Made by a program: the position numbers and the translations under genes
Shown here: positions 26,436-35,860 of the stretch, piece after piece
Layout: the number at the start of each line of letters is the position of its first letter
Position numbering within the stretch: position 1 is the first letter of the stretch
The notes under the pieces: generated by a model
Databases searched by the model: none
What the model saw: only the letters and a program-made list of their open reading frames with translations
What the model was told of the DNA's origin: nothing
Assembly (NCBI RefSeq): GCF_964291045.1
Contig: NZ_OZ197277.1
Coordinates: 1,612,001-1,676,000, forward strand
Direction: 5' to 3'
From: PALSA-1444 sp964291045
GTDB taxonomy: Bacteria; Chlamydiota; Chlamydiia; Chlamydiales; Rhabdochlamydiaceae
DNA: 64,000 nucleotides

Positions 26436-29087
26436 ATGAAAAAACTGCTAATTATTGATGCCGTAAACTTTCTCTTTAGAGCGTATTACGGCATTGCTCC
26501 TATGACAAATCATGAAGGCATGTCAACCAATGCCATTTTTGGATTCATCAGATCCATCAATAAACTCATGACGGACTTCCCTTCTGATCATGTCGTTGTG
26601 GTGTTTGATGGAATCAATAATAAAAAAAGCAGATCCGATCTTTATGCAGATTATAAAAGCCACCGTAAGGAAATGCCACAAGATCTTGTCCCTCAGCTGG
26701 ACCTTGCAAGAAAGTGGTGTGAGTTAAGAGGCCTTCCCTCTCTTTCCATTGAAGGAGTAGAGGCTGATGACACGATTGGAAGCATCGCTGTATGGGCAGC
26801 TAGTCTTGAGACCGAAGTGAGACTGTGTAGTAGTGATAAAGATTTATGCCAACTTGTATCAGATCATATTCATCTCTTAAATCCCAGTAAAGATTACCTA
26901 GAAGTCAATACCGAAAAAGTCAAAGAGCTGTTTGGGGTTTATCCTCATCAAATAATTGACTATCTAGCACTAGTTGGTGATGCTTCTGATAATATTCCAG
27001 GAGTTGAAGGGTTTGGACCTAAAACAGCTTCCTCTTTACTTGAGCAATTTGGAGATTTAAACACGCTCCTTGAAAATAGTGATAAGGTGCCAGGTCAAAA
27101 AAAACAAGAGGCTCTTCAAAAAGGAAAAGATATGGCTCTTTTAAGCCAAAAGCTTGCCACGATTAACCTTTTTATTCCCTTTCCTAAAGACGCTCTTTTC
27201 TTTTTGAAAAAACCGCTTCAGCATGAAGAAATCAAGCAGTTTTACCACAACCTTCAGCTCTTCTCTTTTTTAAAAGAGCTCGAAGCTCTTTCTCCTAAAG
27301 TCCCAGAAAAAACAAGTTATAAGCTTGTGAATACGTTAGAAGAGCTTCAAGAGGTGTGTACTCTTTTAAAACAAGAGGCCTCTATTTGTCTAGATACAGA
27401 AACCACATCTCTTAACTCTATGAATACAGAGATTGTAGGGATTGGGCTCTCTTCTAAGCCTCATGCGGCGTGGTACATCCCGTTTAACGGATTGTTAGAT
27501 CAATCTACCATCCGAAATCAGCTCACCTCGCTTTTTCAAACGCCTACACTTTCTTGTTATGGGCATCATATTAAGTTTGATCTACATGCCCTTATCAATG
27601 AAAACCTCCCCCTTCCTCAGGTGGGATTTGATACGATGCTAGCCTCTTATCTTCTAACGCCGCAAAATCACCGCCACAACCTCGATGAACTTGCGCTTTC
27701 GCATTTTGATTTTCATAAAACACCAATCACCGATTTGATTGGAAAAGGGAAAGATCAAAAATCCATGCAAGATGTCTCCGTTGAAAAGGTGAGCCTTTAC
27801 TGCTGTGAAGATGTGGATTATACAGCAAGATTAAAAGAAAAATTTGCCCCTGAAATTGAGAAAAATCAGCTGCATAGCACTCTTTATGATATTGAAATCC
27901 CGTTAATTCCTGTTCTTCTTAAAATGGAGAGAAAAGGGATTTTTGTAGATACTGTATCCTTAAGTCAATTAGCAGATACACTAGAGTCTTCTCAAAAAGA
28001 GTTAGAAAAAAAGATATACGCTCTTGCAGGAGAATCATTTAATATTAATTCCCCTAAACAGCTCAGCCACCTTCTCTTTGAAAAGATGCAGGTCACTCCG
28101 CTGAAAAAAAATACAACCGGGTATTCCACAAACGCAGCTGTTTTAGAAGAGCTAAAAGAAACTGTTCCTCTTGCAGCTCTTGTTCTTGAATACCGCGGGT
28201 TAGAAAAACTAAGATCCACCTACATCGCTCCGCTGCCCTCTCAAATCAATCCCTCTACTCACCGCGTTCATCCTACCTTTAATCAATCTGTTGCCTCAAC
28301 AGGAAGGCTCTCTTGCCAAGATCCAAATTTACAAAATATTCCGATTAAATCTCTTTTAGGAAAAAAAATTAGAGAGTCGTTTAAGCCTCAAGATCAAGAC
28401 GGGTTATTTCTTTCTGCTGACTACTCTCAAATTGAACTTCGGCTTCTTGCTCACTTAAGTGAAGACCCTGCCCTTCTTGAAGCGTTTAATGCAGGGGAAG
28501 ACGTTCACGCTTATACAGCTTCTCTCGTCTTTAATGTCCCTTTAAAAGAAGTGTCTTATGAGATGCGTCAAAGAGCAAAAGCTGTGAACTTTGGGGTCCT
28601 CTACGGACAACAAGCGTTTGGGCTCTCACAAGGTCTTGGCATTACGTATCATGAAGCATCTCAATTCATTGACACCTATTTTGATCGGTATAAAAGAGTA
28701 AAAGATTTTCTAGAGTCTTGTAAAGAGTCCGCAAGAAAGACAGGATACGCCATCACGATGACAGGAAGAAAACGGCCAATTCCTGATATCGTGAGCAAAA
28801 ATCCCCTCATTAGAAATGCCTCTGAAAGGCTAGCGATTAACACCCCTCTTCAAGGCTCAGCGGCCGATCTCATTAAAATGGCTATGATCAATATCGATAC
28901 CTATTTAAAAGAAAAACCCCAATGCCATATGCTACTGCAGATTCACGATGAACTTCTTTTTGAAGCGCCTCAAAGCGAAATGCCCTCTTTATCTCATGAA
29001 GTGAAGCGTCAAATGGAGGGCGTCATGCAGCTAAAAGTTCCTTTAGAAGTCCACATTTCCATTGGAAAAAATTGGGGAGAGTGTTAA
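26436..29087 (+). CDS. polA: DNA polymerase I
   Basis: 883 residues, full length. An N-terminal 5'-3' exonuclease (about 1-290) with DAVNFLFRAYY, VEADDTIGS and the helix-hairpin-helix GVEGFGPKTA; a 3'-5' exonuclease domain (about 310-490) that keeps the acidic residues in CLDTETTSLN, GHHIKFDLHAL and YCCEDVDY, so proofreading may be functional; and the family A polymerase (about 500-883) with ADYSQIELRLLAHLS, RRAKAVNFGVLYG-type motif B (here RAKAVNFGVLYG) and QIHDELLFE. It acts in repair and Okazaki-fragment processing. Confidence 0.97.
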   Translation: MKKLLIIDAVNFLFRAYYGIAPMTNHEGMSTNAIFGFIRSINKLMTDFPSDHVVVVFDGINNKKSRSDLYADYKSHRKEMPQDLVPQLDLARKWCELRGLPSLSIEGVEADDTIGSIAVWAASLETEVRLCSSDKDLCQLVSDHIHLLNPSKDYLEVNTEKVKELFGVYPHQIIDYLALVGDASDNIPGVEGFGPKTASSLLEQFGDLNTLLENSDKVPGQKKQEALQKGKDMALLSQKLATINLFIPFPKDALFFLKKPLQHEEIKQFYHNLQLFSFLKELEALSPKVPEKTSYKLVNTLEELQEVCTLLKQEASICLDTETTSLNSMNTEIVGIGLSSKPHAAWYIPFNGLLDQSTIRNQLTSLFQTPTLSCYGHHIKFDLHALINENLPLPQVGFDTMLASYLLTPQNHRHNLDELALSHFDFHKTPITDLIGKGKDQKSMQDVSVEKVSLYCCEDVDYTARLKEKFAPEIEKNQLHSTLYDIEIPLIPVLLKMERKGIFVDTVSLSQLADTLESSQKELEKKIYALAGESFNINSPKQLSHLLFEKMQVTPLKKNTTGYSTNAAVLEELKETVPLAALVLEYRGLEKLRSTYIAPLPSQINPSTHRVHPTFNQSVASTGRLSCQDPNLQNIPIKSLLGKKIRESFKPQDQDGLFLSADYSQIELRLLAHLSEDPALLEAFNAGEDVHAYTASLVFNVPLKEVSYEMRQRAKAVNFGVLYGQQAFGLSQGLGITYHEASQFIDTYFDRYKRVKDFLESCKESARKTGYAITMTGRKRPIPDIVSKNPLIRNASERLAINTPLQGSAADLIKMAMINIDTYLKEKPQCHMLLQIHDELLFEAPQSEMPSLSHEVKRQMEGVMQLKVPLEVHISIGKNWGEC

Positions 29088-29665
29088 CGTTAAGTAAACC
29101 ATCCAATACAGGTTTTTTACATGAGGTGAATCACTGATTTGCCGCCTGATGCAGAAAACGGAAGGTTAAAGAGTTGATGCTGATAGAGTTACTTGTAATT
29201 CTAAGCACTCTTAAAAGTCCTAGGTAAGGCAAATTGATAAATTTCCTAGGGCCTAACGTCATGACAAATCACCAATTTAATAGAAAAATTACAACTAGTG
29301 TGTTTTCAAACTCAATGAAACTCTTCTGTTAAGAAGCTCTCATTCTGTGAATAGGACAGGCAAGGGTTAAATTTTATTTTTGATCTAAGAGGTAAAATCT
29401 GCTTTTTTAGATTTTTACCCCTGAAGCGCCTCTTCTTGATGACATGCATAGAGAAGTGTGATATTGACGCTGTAGCCCCCTCTCTTTCTTTGACCCTTCA
29501 AAGTAAGAGAGAAGAAAAGAATTAAAAAAAACAGGCACTCTCTTTTCCATGCCCCATTGCATGAAATGCCGATAAGAGGGTGCTCTCATAAGAACCTTAA
29601 GGCGACAGAGTCGCTATAAAAAAAGAAATTTTTAAGCTAATGCCCAATTTATGCAAGGAGCCCGA
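29088..29665. other. Gene-free stretch between polA and rho
   Basis: About 580 bp. It contains several inverted repeats: AAATT/AATTT framed by CCTAGG boxes near 29220-29255; GGTAAAATCT with AGATTTTTACC at 29391-29418; and a 14-bp stem with one mismatch at 29480-29511. The only open frame (29407-29589, minus) has no recognisable product. In Chlamydia I recall coaE lying between polA and rho; no dephospho-CoA kinase motif is visible here. Confidence 0.55.
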
Positions 29666-31003
29666 ATGAAATCCGACCCATCTCAACCAGATTCAGAAAT
29701 CCCTTCTGAAGCCACTTCATCTCTTTCCCCTCCACTCACATCTCAAGAACAAATCACAAAAATTGCAGATCTCCAAAGAATGGAAGTGGAAGAGCTTAAT
29801 AACGTTGCAAGAGCGATGGGGCTTAACTTAGGATCGATCGCAAAGTCTCAGCTTGTTTTTGAAATCGTTAAAGCTAAAGCAGAATCTCCCACAGAAATCT
29901 TAGTGGGTGAAGGGGTGCTAGAAGTTCTTCCGGATGGCTTTGGATTTTTAAGATCTCCTAACTACAACTACCTCCCTTCTGCTGAAGACATCTATGTCTC
30001 TCCTGCCCAAATTCGCCGGTTTGATTTAAAAAAAGGAGACACTGTCTATGGAACCATTAGATCTCCTAAAGAAAAAGAGAAATATTTCGCTCTTCTTAAA
30101 GTGGATAAAATCAACAACCGCCCTCCAGAAGCTGCCCGTAACCGGATCTTATTTGAAAACTTAACACCTCTTTATCCCAATAAGCGGCTTGTCATGGAAA
30201 CAGGTAAAGATAAGCTCACAACCCGGGTGCTAGATCTTGCAGCGCCTATTGGGATGGGACAGCGCGGTCTTATTGTAGCGCCTCCAAGAACCGGTAAAAC
30301 CGTTATTTTGCAAAATATTGCAAACGCCATCACGACCAACAACCCTGATGTGATCTTAATTGTTCTTCTCATCGACGAACGGCCTGAAGAGGTGACAGAT
30401 ATGATGAGAAGCGTGAAAGGGGAAGTGGTTTCTTCAACCTTTGATGAGCCGCCAGAAAGACACGTACAGGTTGCTGAAATGGCGATTGAAAAAGCAAGAA
30501 GACTTGTAGAATACCATCACGATGTGGTCATTCTTCTTGACTCTCTCACAAGACTTGCAAGAGCGTATAACACGATCCAGCCGCATTCTGGTAAAATCTT
30601 GAGCGGTGGTATTGATGCGAACGCGCTGCATAAGCCAAAAAGAATTTTTGGAGCGGCCCGTAATGTCGAAGAAGGGGGATCTCTCACCATCATCGCGACA
30701 ACGCTGATTGATACAGGGTCTCGTATGGACGAGGTGATCTTTGAAGAGTTCAAAGGAACCGGTAATATGGAGCTTGTCCTAGACCGGCGCTTAGCAGATA
30801 GAAGAACTTATCCAGCGATTGATCTCATTAAGAGTGGAACAAGGAAAGAAGAGCTCCTTTGTCACCCTGAAGAGTTAGAGAAAATCTATCTCATGAGACA
30901 AGCTCTTGCTGACCTCTCTCCTCTTGATGCAATGAACCTCTTAACAGGACGTCTCAAGAAAACTAATAGCAATATTGAGTTTTTGATTTCCATGAAAGAG
31001 TAA
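29666..31003 (+). CDS. rho: Transcription termination factor Rho
   Basis: 445 residues. Start ATG 29666 is fixed by AAGGAG five bases upstream; the in-frame ATG at 29651 overlaps that site. Rho_N helical domain, then the cold-shock-like RNA-binding domain (EGVLEVLPDGFGFLRSP), and the RecA-type ATPase with Walker A APPRTGKTVIL, LLIDERPEEVTDM and DSLTRLARAYN. A ring helicase that ends transcription at unstructured C-rich RNA. Conserved beside polA. Confidence 0.97.
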   Translation: MKSDPSQPDSEIPSEATSSLSPPLTSQEQITKIADLQRMEVEELNNVARAMGLNLGSIAKSQLVFEIVKAKAESPTEILVGEGVLEVLPDGFGFLRSPNYNYLPSAEDIYVSPAQIRRFDLKKGDTVYGTIRSPKEKEKYFALLKVDKINNRPPEAARNRILFENLTPLYPNKRLVMETGKDKLTTRVLDLAAPIGMGQRGLIVAPPRTGKTVILQNIANAITTNNPDVILIVLLIDERPEEVTDMMRSVKGEVVSSTFDEPPERHVQVAEMAIEKARRLVEYHHDVVILLDSLTRLARAYNTIQPHSGKILSGGIDANALHKPKRIFGAARNVEEGGSLTIIATTLIDTGSRMDEVIFEEFKGTGNMELVLDRRLADRRTYPAIDLIKSGTRKEELLCHPEELEKIYLMRQALADLSPLDAMNLLTGRLKKTNSNIEFLISMKE

Positions 31004-31471
31004 TTGAAAGTCTCTATCAGATGAGTCTCTTATCTAAAGAGGTAAGAGACTCATCTGAAATCTTAAGAAGTCCTTTATCAGAGTATTTTCTCACGCTATA
31101 GAAGATGCTGATTCACGTTTAACCCTCTAAAAATTGCCCTCCCTATTCAATAGCTAAAAGATGTAAGTGTACTGTGTCCTTTAATAACCTAAGAGATAGA
31201 AGGCCTAACTCTTTTAAGTAAAACTTCTTGCCCAAATTATTCCCTCATCGGTATCTTCTAATGTGACCCCTTTAACGTTTAATAGTAGAAATCCTTTGAG
31301 TTTCTCAAATTAACGAGAAAGTCTTTTCATCATGGACCCTTTGAGAAAGGATAATCTAAGATGAAAACATGTTTTAAGGATCCTATAAAGAGGATCCATA
31401 ACAACTTTTCTTGTGAAATTCAAAAGACTTTTAGTATTAGATAAATATACCCTGAATAAAAAAGGTTTATT
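31004..31471. other. 468-bp region between rho and the first RING-like gene
   Basis: Holds the rho hairpin and then sequence repeated upstream of the next family member. 31272-31299 is identical to 33012-33039 (28 bp), and 31432-31477 matches 33185-33230 with one mismatch. No open frame. Confidence 0.7.
31018..31057 (+). terminator. Hairpin after rho
   Basis: Perfect 15-bp arms (31018-31032 and 31043-31057) with a 10-nt loop, 14 bp after the rho stop. There is no U-run, so it may be an RNA-protecting stem or a weak terminator. Confidence 0.6.
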
Positions 31472-31477
31472 ATGTCT
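31411..31477 (+). promoter_or_regulatory. Repeated upstream element, copy 1 (candidate promoter plus RBS)
   Basis: TTGTGA at 31411 followed by TTCAAAAG and, 18 bp on, TATTAG/TAGATA, then AAAAAAGG as ribosome binding site before ATG 31472. Nearly the same arrangement occurs at 33164-33230 and, more diverged, at 35794-35860. The spacing fits a -35/-10 pair, but this is inference from conservation. Confidence 0.55.
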
Positions 31478-32638
31478 ATACCTACCCAATCTCCTCGCCG
31501 GTGGCTAGGAGATCTGCCCTCCTTTGCTTCCTTTAAACTGGATCAAGAGTCTAATCTTTTTTTAGAAATACATATTAAAAAAGATTTCCATGCACTCCAA
31601 AAACTCACCAATCAAATTGCGCTTGAAACTCTGCATAAAATCACAGCTTATACTCTTATAGGAGGCGCTCTCCTAGGAACAATGGCCTTAATGACAGCCT
31701 CTACTTTTGTCATTGTAAGAACTCTCAAAAAAACAGCCCCCGTGCATTTACTCTTATATGCTGTGATGTGTAAGCCCTTAACGCCCTTGATAAAATACTT
31801 ACTTCAGCAAGCCTCACTTTTATACATCATCACCTTAAGTATGCTCATTGATATAGCAGCTAGCTCCATTTTACGATCTCTTCATCACCGCACCTATATC
31901 ACGAAGGTGGCACTGATCCCTGTACACTATCAAAAGCGTCAAAATCTTTCTGAAATCGCTTCAAATATTTTAAATCTATTTCTCATTGACCAGGTTCAAG
32001 CCTCAGATTTAATATGCCCTCTCTCTCAAAAGATGATGGCATTTCCGATGAAGAGTCCGTGTCATCATGTATTTGAACTTTTTTCTCTTGCAGCAGAAAT
32101 TCGGACGTGTAATGAAGGCTCTTTAACAAAAAAATATCTCTGCCCTACATGCACGGCTCCTCTTTCAGAAATGAATCATGATTTAGAAAAATCGGATCTG
32201 ATCCGTAAAAACGGCCGCCATATTTTTATAAAACTCGAGCAGTTATTAATACAGCCATCTGTCATAAAAGAGATGGAAAGACAAGAGATCTCTTTGATGA
32301 TCTCAAGAGGAAGTCCTATTCTTCGACGTCCCTTGGAAGAATTAAATCAGCTCATTCACCGCACTCCAGAAAAACTTTTACCAGATGAAATTGTGGCTCT
32401 TACTGCCTTCATCATCAAACAATTTATTCCCTTCGAACATAATCTCTATGCGATTTACCAAACAGCATTTCATCAACTCACCGAAATATCACGGAGAAGG
32501 GATCTTTCTTTGGATACCTCTAGTACACTTATCCTCCAACTCATAGAGTGGTACGACCAGAAAAGATGCATTCCTGAACCGTGTAAGAGAGTAACTGAGT
32601 TATTCCATCTGATCGAAAGTCATGAAGCTTGTGAATGA
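31472..32638 (+). CDS. Membrane protein with SP-RING/U-box-like zinc site, paralog A
   Basis: 388 residues; no named family recognised. Order: N-terminal GDLPSFASF motif shared by the family (residues 13-21), hydrophobic segments at about 58-82 and 115-135, then a zinc-finger-like domain with CPLSQKMMAFPM (C182), CHH (C197, H199) and CPTC (C224, C227), and a helical C-terminus. The Cys-x-His then Cys-x2-Cys layout with the CPxS...FP lead-in resembles SP-RING and U-box E3 ligases. The position after a rho hairpin and the family-specific upstream repeat suggest its own promoter. Unlike the two paralogs downstream, it has no coupled partner gene. The function as an E3 ligase is inference. Confidence 0.6.
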   Translation: MSIPTQSPRRWLGDLPSFASFKLDQESNLFLEIHIKKDFHALQKLTNQIALETLHKITAYTLIGGALLGTMALMTASTFVIVRTLKKTAPVHLLLYAVMCKPLTPLIKYLLQQASLLYIITLSMLIDIAASSILRSLHHRTYITKVALIPVHYQKRQNLSEIASNILNLFLIDQVQASDLICPLSQKMMAFPMKSPCHHVFELFSLAAEIRTCNEGSLTKKYLCPTCTAPLSEMNHDLEKSDLIRKNGRHIFIKLEQLLIQPSVIKEMERQEISLMISRGSPILRRPLEELNQLIHRTPEKLLPDEIVALTAFIIKQFIPFEHNLYAIYQTAFHQLTEISRRRDLSLDTSSTLILQLIEWYDQKRCIPEPCKRVTELFHLIESHEACE

Positions 32639-32639
32639 G

Positions 32640-33224
32640 AGTGTGTTTTACATGTCTTAAAGAGACATATCCTTATAGGCTCTTTGCTTTGAACCAACCG
32701 ATCTTTACAATATATTTTGCTATTTCAAATGGAGTAAGAGACTATCATTCTTAATAGGTAAATCAGCAAAGAAGCTTTTTTATCTCTAACCACTCATCCT
32801 CTTGATCCTTGATTCAAGAGGGTGATCGCTCTATAGAATGAATACGGTGTGATAGAAGCTCTTTTCTAACAAGCCTTTAGGTTAAAAAAATTGAACCATT
32901 TTCTACATCAAAATTTTTCCTTAAAAGAGTTATCCTCTTAGCATTGATTCTTTTAAGGAAAAAAGCTTGCTCAAATTATTCCCCCACCTGTATTGTTTTG
33001 ATTAACACAAATTAACGTTTAATAGTAGAAATCCTTTGAAGTTCTCAATTAAGCGGAAACCATTTTCATGATTGATATCTCAAGAAGGTTTTAAAGATGC
33101 CTCTCTTGAGCTAAAGATGATGAAATGCATTTAGCTCCTGAAGGATCTAAATGAGAGCTTCCGTTGTGAGCTTCAAAAGAGGTCTAGTATTAGATAAATA
33201 TACCCTGAACAAAAAAGGTTTATT
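32640..33224. other. 585-bp intergenic region with second copy of the family upstream repeat
   Basis: No open frame and no remnant of a partner gene that I can read. From about 32965 it matches the region upstream of paralog A, including the 28-bp identical block 33012-33039 and the 46-bp near-identical block 33185-33230. Confidence 0.7.
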
Positions 33225-33230
33225 ATGTCT
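33164..33230 (+). promoter_or_regulatory. Repeated upstream element, copy 2
   Basis: TTGTGA at 33164, TTCAAAAG, TAGTATTAGATAAATATA and AAAAAAGG before ATG 33225. It differs from copy 1 by one base over the last 46 bases. Confidence 0.55.
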
Positions 33231-34379
33231 AACCCTATCCATGCTGGATCCTCTTGTCCTCAATTAGGAGACTTGCCCTCCTTTCTCTCTTTTGAATTTA
33301 TTCCTGAAACCCCCGTTTTTCTAAAATTTAGTTTTGCACGAGATCGAGGTGCTATGGTCCAAGCGGTTGATCAAGCAGCCCTTAACTATCTCCGTTTTTT
33401 AGGAACAGGTGCAGGAATTGGACTGACCTTAGGAGTTGGAGCCGTGATGGTTAAGTTATTGGGCAATCAAGAAAGTGCTCAAACTGCTGCAGTACTTCCA
33501 ACAAATCCACCGCCTCTGAATCAATCCATTTATCGCCGTTTTCAAAATTCGGTTAATCAATCCATGTATTTAAACATCATCAGAAGTTCCTTAGCAATAG
33601 GTGTGACGACAGCGCATTATTTTGGATTATTCCATGGCGCTTATACTCTATTAAAGGTCATTCCTATTCGAACGAAAGCTTTTCAACACTCTCATGAAGC
33701 TTCTAATAAAGCGTTTGAAATCATGAATATCTTTGTAGAGAATAAAATTGAGCGATCAAATTGGATATGCCCTATTTCTCAGGAACTCTTGGCATTTCCT
33801 GTCACAATAAATTGTGGACATGTTTTTGAACTTTTTTCATTATCATTAATGATGCTCCCATCCGAGAGCCGCCAATCAACTAGCCGTCTATGTCCTCTTT
33901 GTAGGAGTTTTATTTCTAATATTGATTATGATGCGGATAAACTCAACATAATGCACCACGGCAGCCATAAAATTTTTGAGCAATTAGAAAATCTTCTGAC
34001 TAAGTCGCATATTATGGATGGGGCCACAACGAGTGAAATTGAGTCATTAATTCATAGAGGACGGTTCTTTTTAGAGCGCCCTGTAGATGAAATAACTCAT
34101 CTACTTCATCATTCTCAAAAAGAACTTCAACCAGATGAGCTCTTTGCACTAGCAGCTCTTATATTAACCCAATTTAAACCCATGCACCACAAAATCAAAA
34201 TCATTTATGACATGAGCCTTACGCAAATTTCTGAACTTATGAGATTAGAAAAAATTACTCCTGATGATGGCCCTAAACTCATAAAAAATTTACATCTATG
34301 GTATCAACGAAGAGACTTTATTCCCCAAAACTGCCCATTAACAAGAACTTTATTTGAAAAATTAGGAGTTAGAGAATGA
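33225..34379 (+). CDS. Membrane protein with SP-RING/U-box-like zinc site, paralog B
   Basis: 384 residues, same architecture as the genes at 31472 and 35855. GDLPSFLSF near the N-terminus (residues 15-23), hydrophobic segments at about 58-80 and 118-145, and the zinc site CPISQELLAFPV (C182), CGH (C197, H199), CPLC (C223, C226). The C-terminal helical region holds LQPDELFALAALIL. It reads ICPISQELL much like eukaryotic U-box leads, but the CGH and CPLC ligands fit one zinc site as in SP-RING. The stop codon overlaps the ATG of the next gene (ATGA), so the two proteins are translationally coupled. The paired hydrophobic segments are compatible with an inclusion-membrane location; that is inference. 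Confidence 0.62.
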   Translation: MSNPIHAGSSCPQLGDLPSFLSFEFIPETPVFLKFSFARDRGAMVQAVDQAALNYLRFLGTGAGIGLTLGVGAVMVKLLGNQESAQTAAVLPTNPPPLNQSIYRRFQNSVNQSMYLNIIRSSLAIGVTTAHYFGLFHGAYTLLKVIPIRTKAFQHSHEASNKAFEIMNIFVENKIERSNWICPISQELLAFPVTINCGHVFELFSLSLMMLPSESRQSTSRLCPLCRSFISNIDYDADKLNIMHHGSHKIFEQLENLLTKSHIMDGATTSEIESLIHRGRFFLERPVDEITHLLHHSQKELQPDELFALAALILTQFKPMHHKIKIIYDMSLTQISELMRLEKITPDDGPKLIKNLHLWYQRRDFIPQNCPLTRTLFEKLGVRE

Positions 34380-35560
34380 ATATTATCCAAGCGATGAAAC
34401 AAATCTACTCCGATAGAATAAATCCTTCCTTCTCCTTTACTCACCAATTTGGAAATTTTTTTCAAGAGATGCCTTTTCTCTATGTTTTTGATCAATCTTT
34501 TCTGATGAAAGATCTCTATGTGCCTTCAAAGCGTATGGATAACTTTAATGCATTTAAGCTTCTTCAGTGCAAAGAGGCTTATAGACCGATTGTGCCTCTA
34601 GATCTTGAAGGAGGTAATGGGTCTCGTTTGTTTGGAACACTTGTTCAATCTCATGCTAGCTATATGTCACTTGGAAGCATTGAAGGGTATCATACAGATA
34701 AACACCTTTCCTATAGGATTAACTTGAAGGCAATTGAAACCTTGTTTTGCGTGATTAAAAAAGAGGCTCCTAAAATCAGACATGCCATTCAGGAAAATCC
34801 CCTATTAGAAGGACTAAGAAGCCCTATAGTGAATCAATCATATTTTTACTCTGATACCTATCGTTGCCATCCAGATGTGACCTTCACCGAGCAACTCTTC
34901 ATGCAGCGGATCACAGGCCGTATTGCCATGCATTTTGAGCAAGAGATCATTCAGGAAATGCCCTTTCCTCAATTTCAAAATGAAATGCATATAACAACAA
35001 TTCAAAATGGAATGTCTAGAAAATATCCTCTTGCAATTGTGAGTTTATGGAAACCGAATTTTGAAGATCAAAAACTCTATTCTACGTATCAGCAAAAACT
35101 GTATGAAGAACGGGATAAACGGGTCTTTAAATGGTTTGATCAAGCGTTAACTTTGGATAAAAAGATAAGAGATCTTGATTCTACTGCTTTACTCACTCAT
35201 CTCACAACAATTCCCTCACTTGAACAAGAGCTCTTTGATAGAAAAGCGCGCCTGATTAAAAAGATGATTCAAATCAGCTTGATTTCTGGAGGGGCTTTCT
35301 TGACGTTTTATTGGGGAATGAAAAACAAGAAACTGTTAGGAAAAATCCTAGCTAAAGGAACGTTTGCCTTTAATCAACTCAGCACCTCAAATCAGCTTTT
35401 AGTTAGCCAAATGATCTTGATTTTTTCCTTAAGAATAAAGCCTGTAGCCACCCTCTTTCTCTACCTTTTCTCTTTAGTTCCTACAGGATATATTGCTTTA
35501 AAAGAAAAATTAGATAGCCAAAAGAGTAGTGGCATTCAAGCTACCTCCTTAAGGTCCTGA
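34376..35560 (+). CDS. Partner membrane protein of the RING-like paralog B
   Basis: 394 residues, no recognised family. A large polar N-terminal part (1-295) is followed by two hydrophobic segments (about 300-320 and 345-380), the reverse of its neighbour's topology. Family motifs shared with the gene at 37009 are LLQCKEAYR (63-70), SIEGYHTDKH (101-110), RITGRIAMHF, and ALLTHLTTIPSLE just before the membrane part. It starts inside the stop of the upstream gene (4-bp overlap). This strict pairing suggests the two proteins act together. Confidence 0.6.
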   Translation: MNIIQAMKQIYSDRINPSFSFTHQFGNFFQEMPFLYVFDQSFLMKDLYVPSKRMDNFNAFKLLQCKEAYRPIVPLDLEGGNGSRLFGTLVQSHASYMSLGSIEGYHTDKHLSYRINLKAIETLFCVIKKEAPKIRHAIQENPLLEGLRSPIVNQSYFYSDTYRCHPDVTFTEQLFMQRITGRIAMHFEQEIIQEMPFPQFQNEMHITTIQNGMSRKYPLAIVSLWKPNFEDQKLYSTYQQKLYEERDKRVFKWFDQALTLDKKIRDLDSTALLTHLTTIPSLEQELFDRKARLIKKMIQISLISGGAFLTFYWGMKNKKLLGKILAKGTFAFNQLSTSNQLLVSQMILIFSLRIKPVATLFLYLFSLVPTGYIALKEKLDSQKSSGIQATSLRS

Positions 35561-35793
35561 ACGTCAAGAAGATGGCTTTTTAAATGAGATCAAAATGTGC
35601 AGCTTAAGATCTCTTGTAAAAGAGTCATCTCATTTTTAATAAAAAAAACAGCTTGCCTTAATTAACTTTAAATCCGTATGTTCTTAATTGAAATAACTGA
35701 AGATTTAACAATAGAGGTCTTTTGAGATTTTCAAAATCAGTAATTATCATTTAGCTTCTTAGGGGTCACCTGAAATCTAAATTGAGGTTTTTT

Positions 35794-35860
35794 TTGCGAA
35801 TTTCAAAAGGTATCTAATATGAGAAAAATACACCATTCATAAAAAAGGTTTATTATGTCC
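35794..35860 (+). promoter_or_regulatory. Repeated upstream element, copy 3 (diverged)
   Basis: TTGCGA at 35794, then TTTCAAAAG, an AT-rich segment and the fully conserved AAAAAAGGTTTATTATG start region. It is more diverged than copies 1 and 2 but co-linear with them. Confidence 0.45.

Noticed and set aside
29407..29589. 60-residue leftward open frame in the polA-rho gap
   Set aside because: No recognisable product and it covers inverted repeats; not CoaE.
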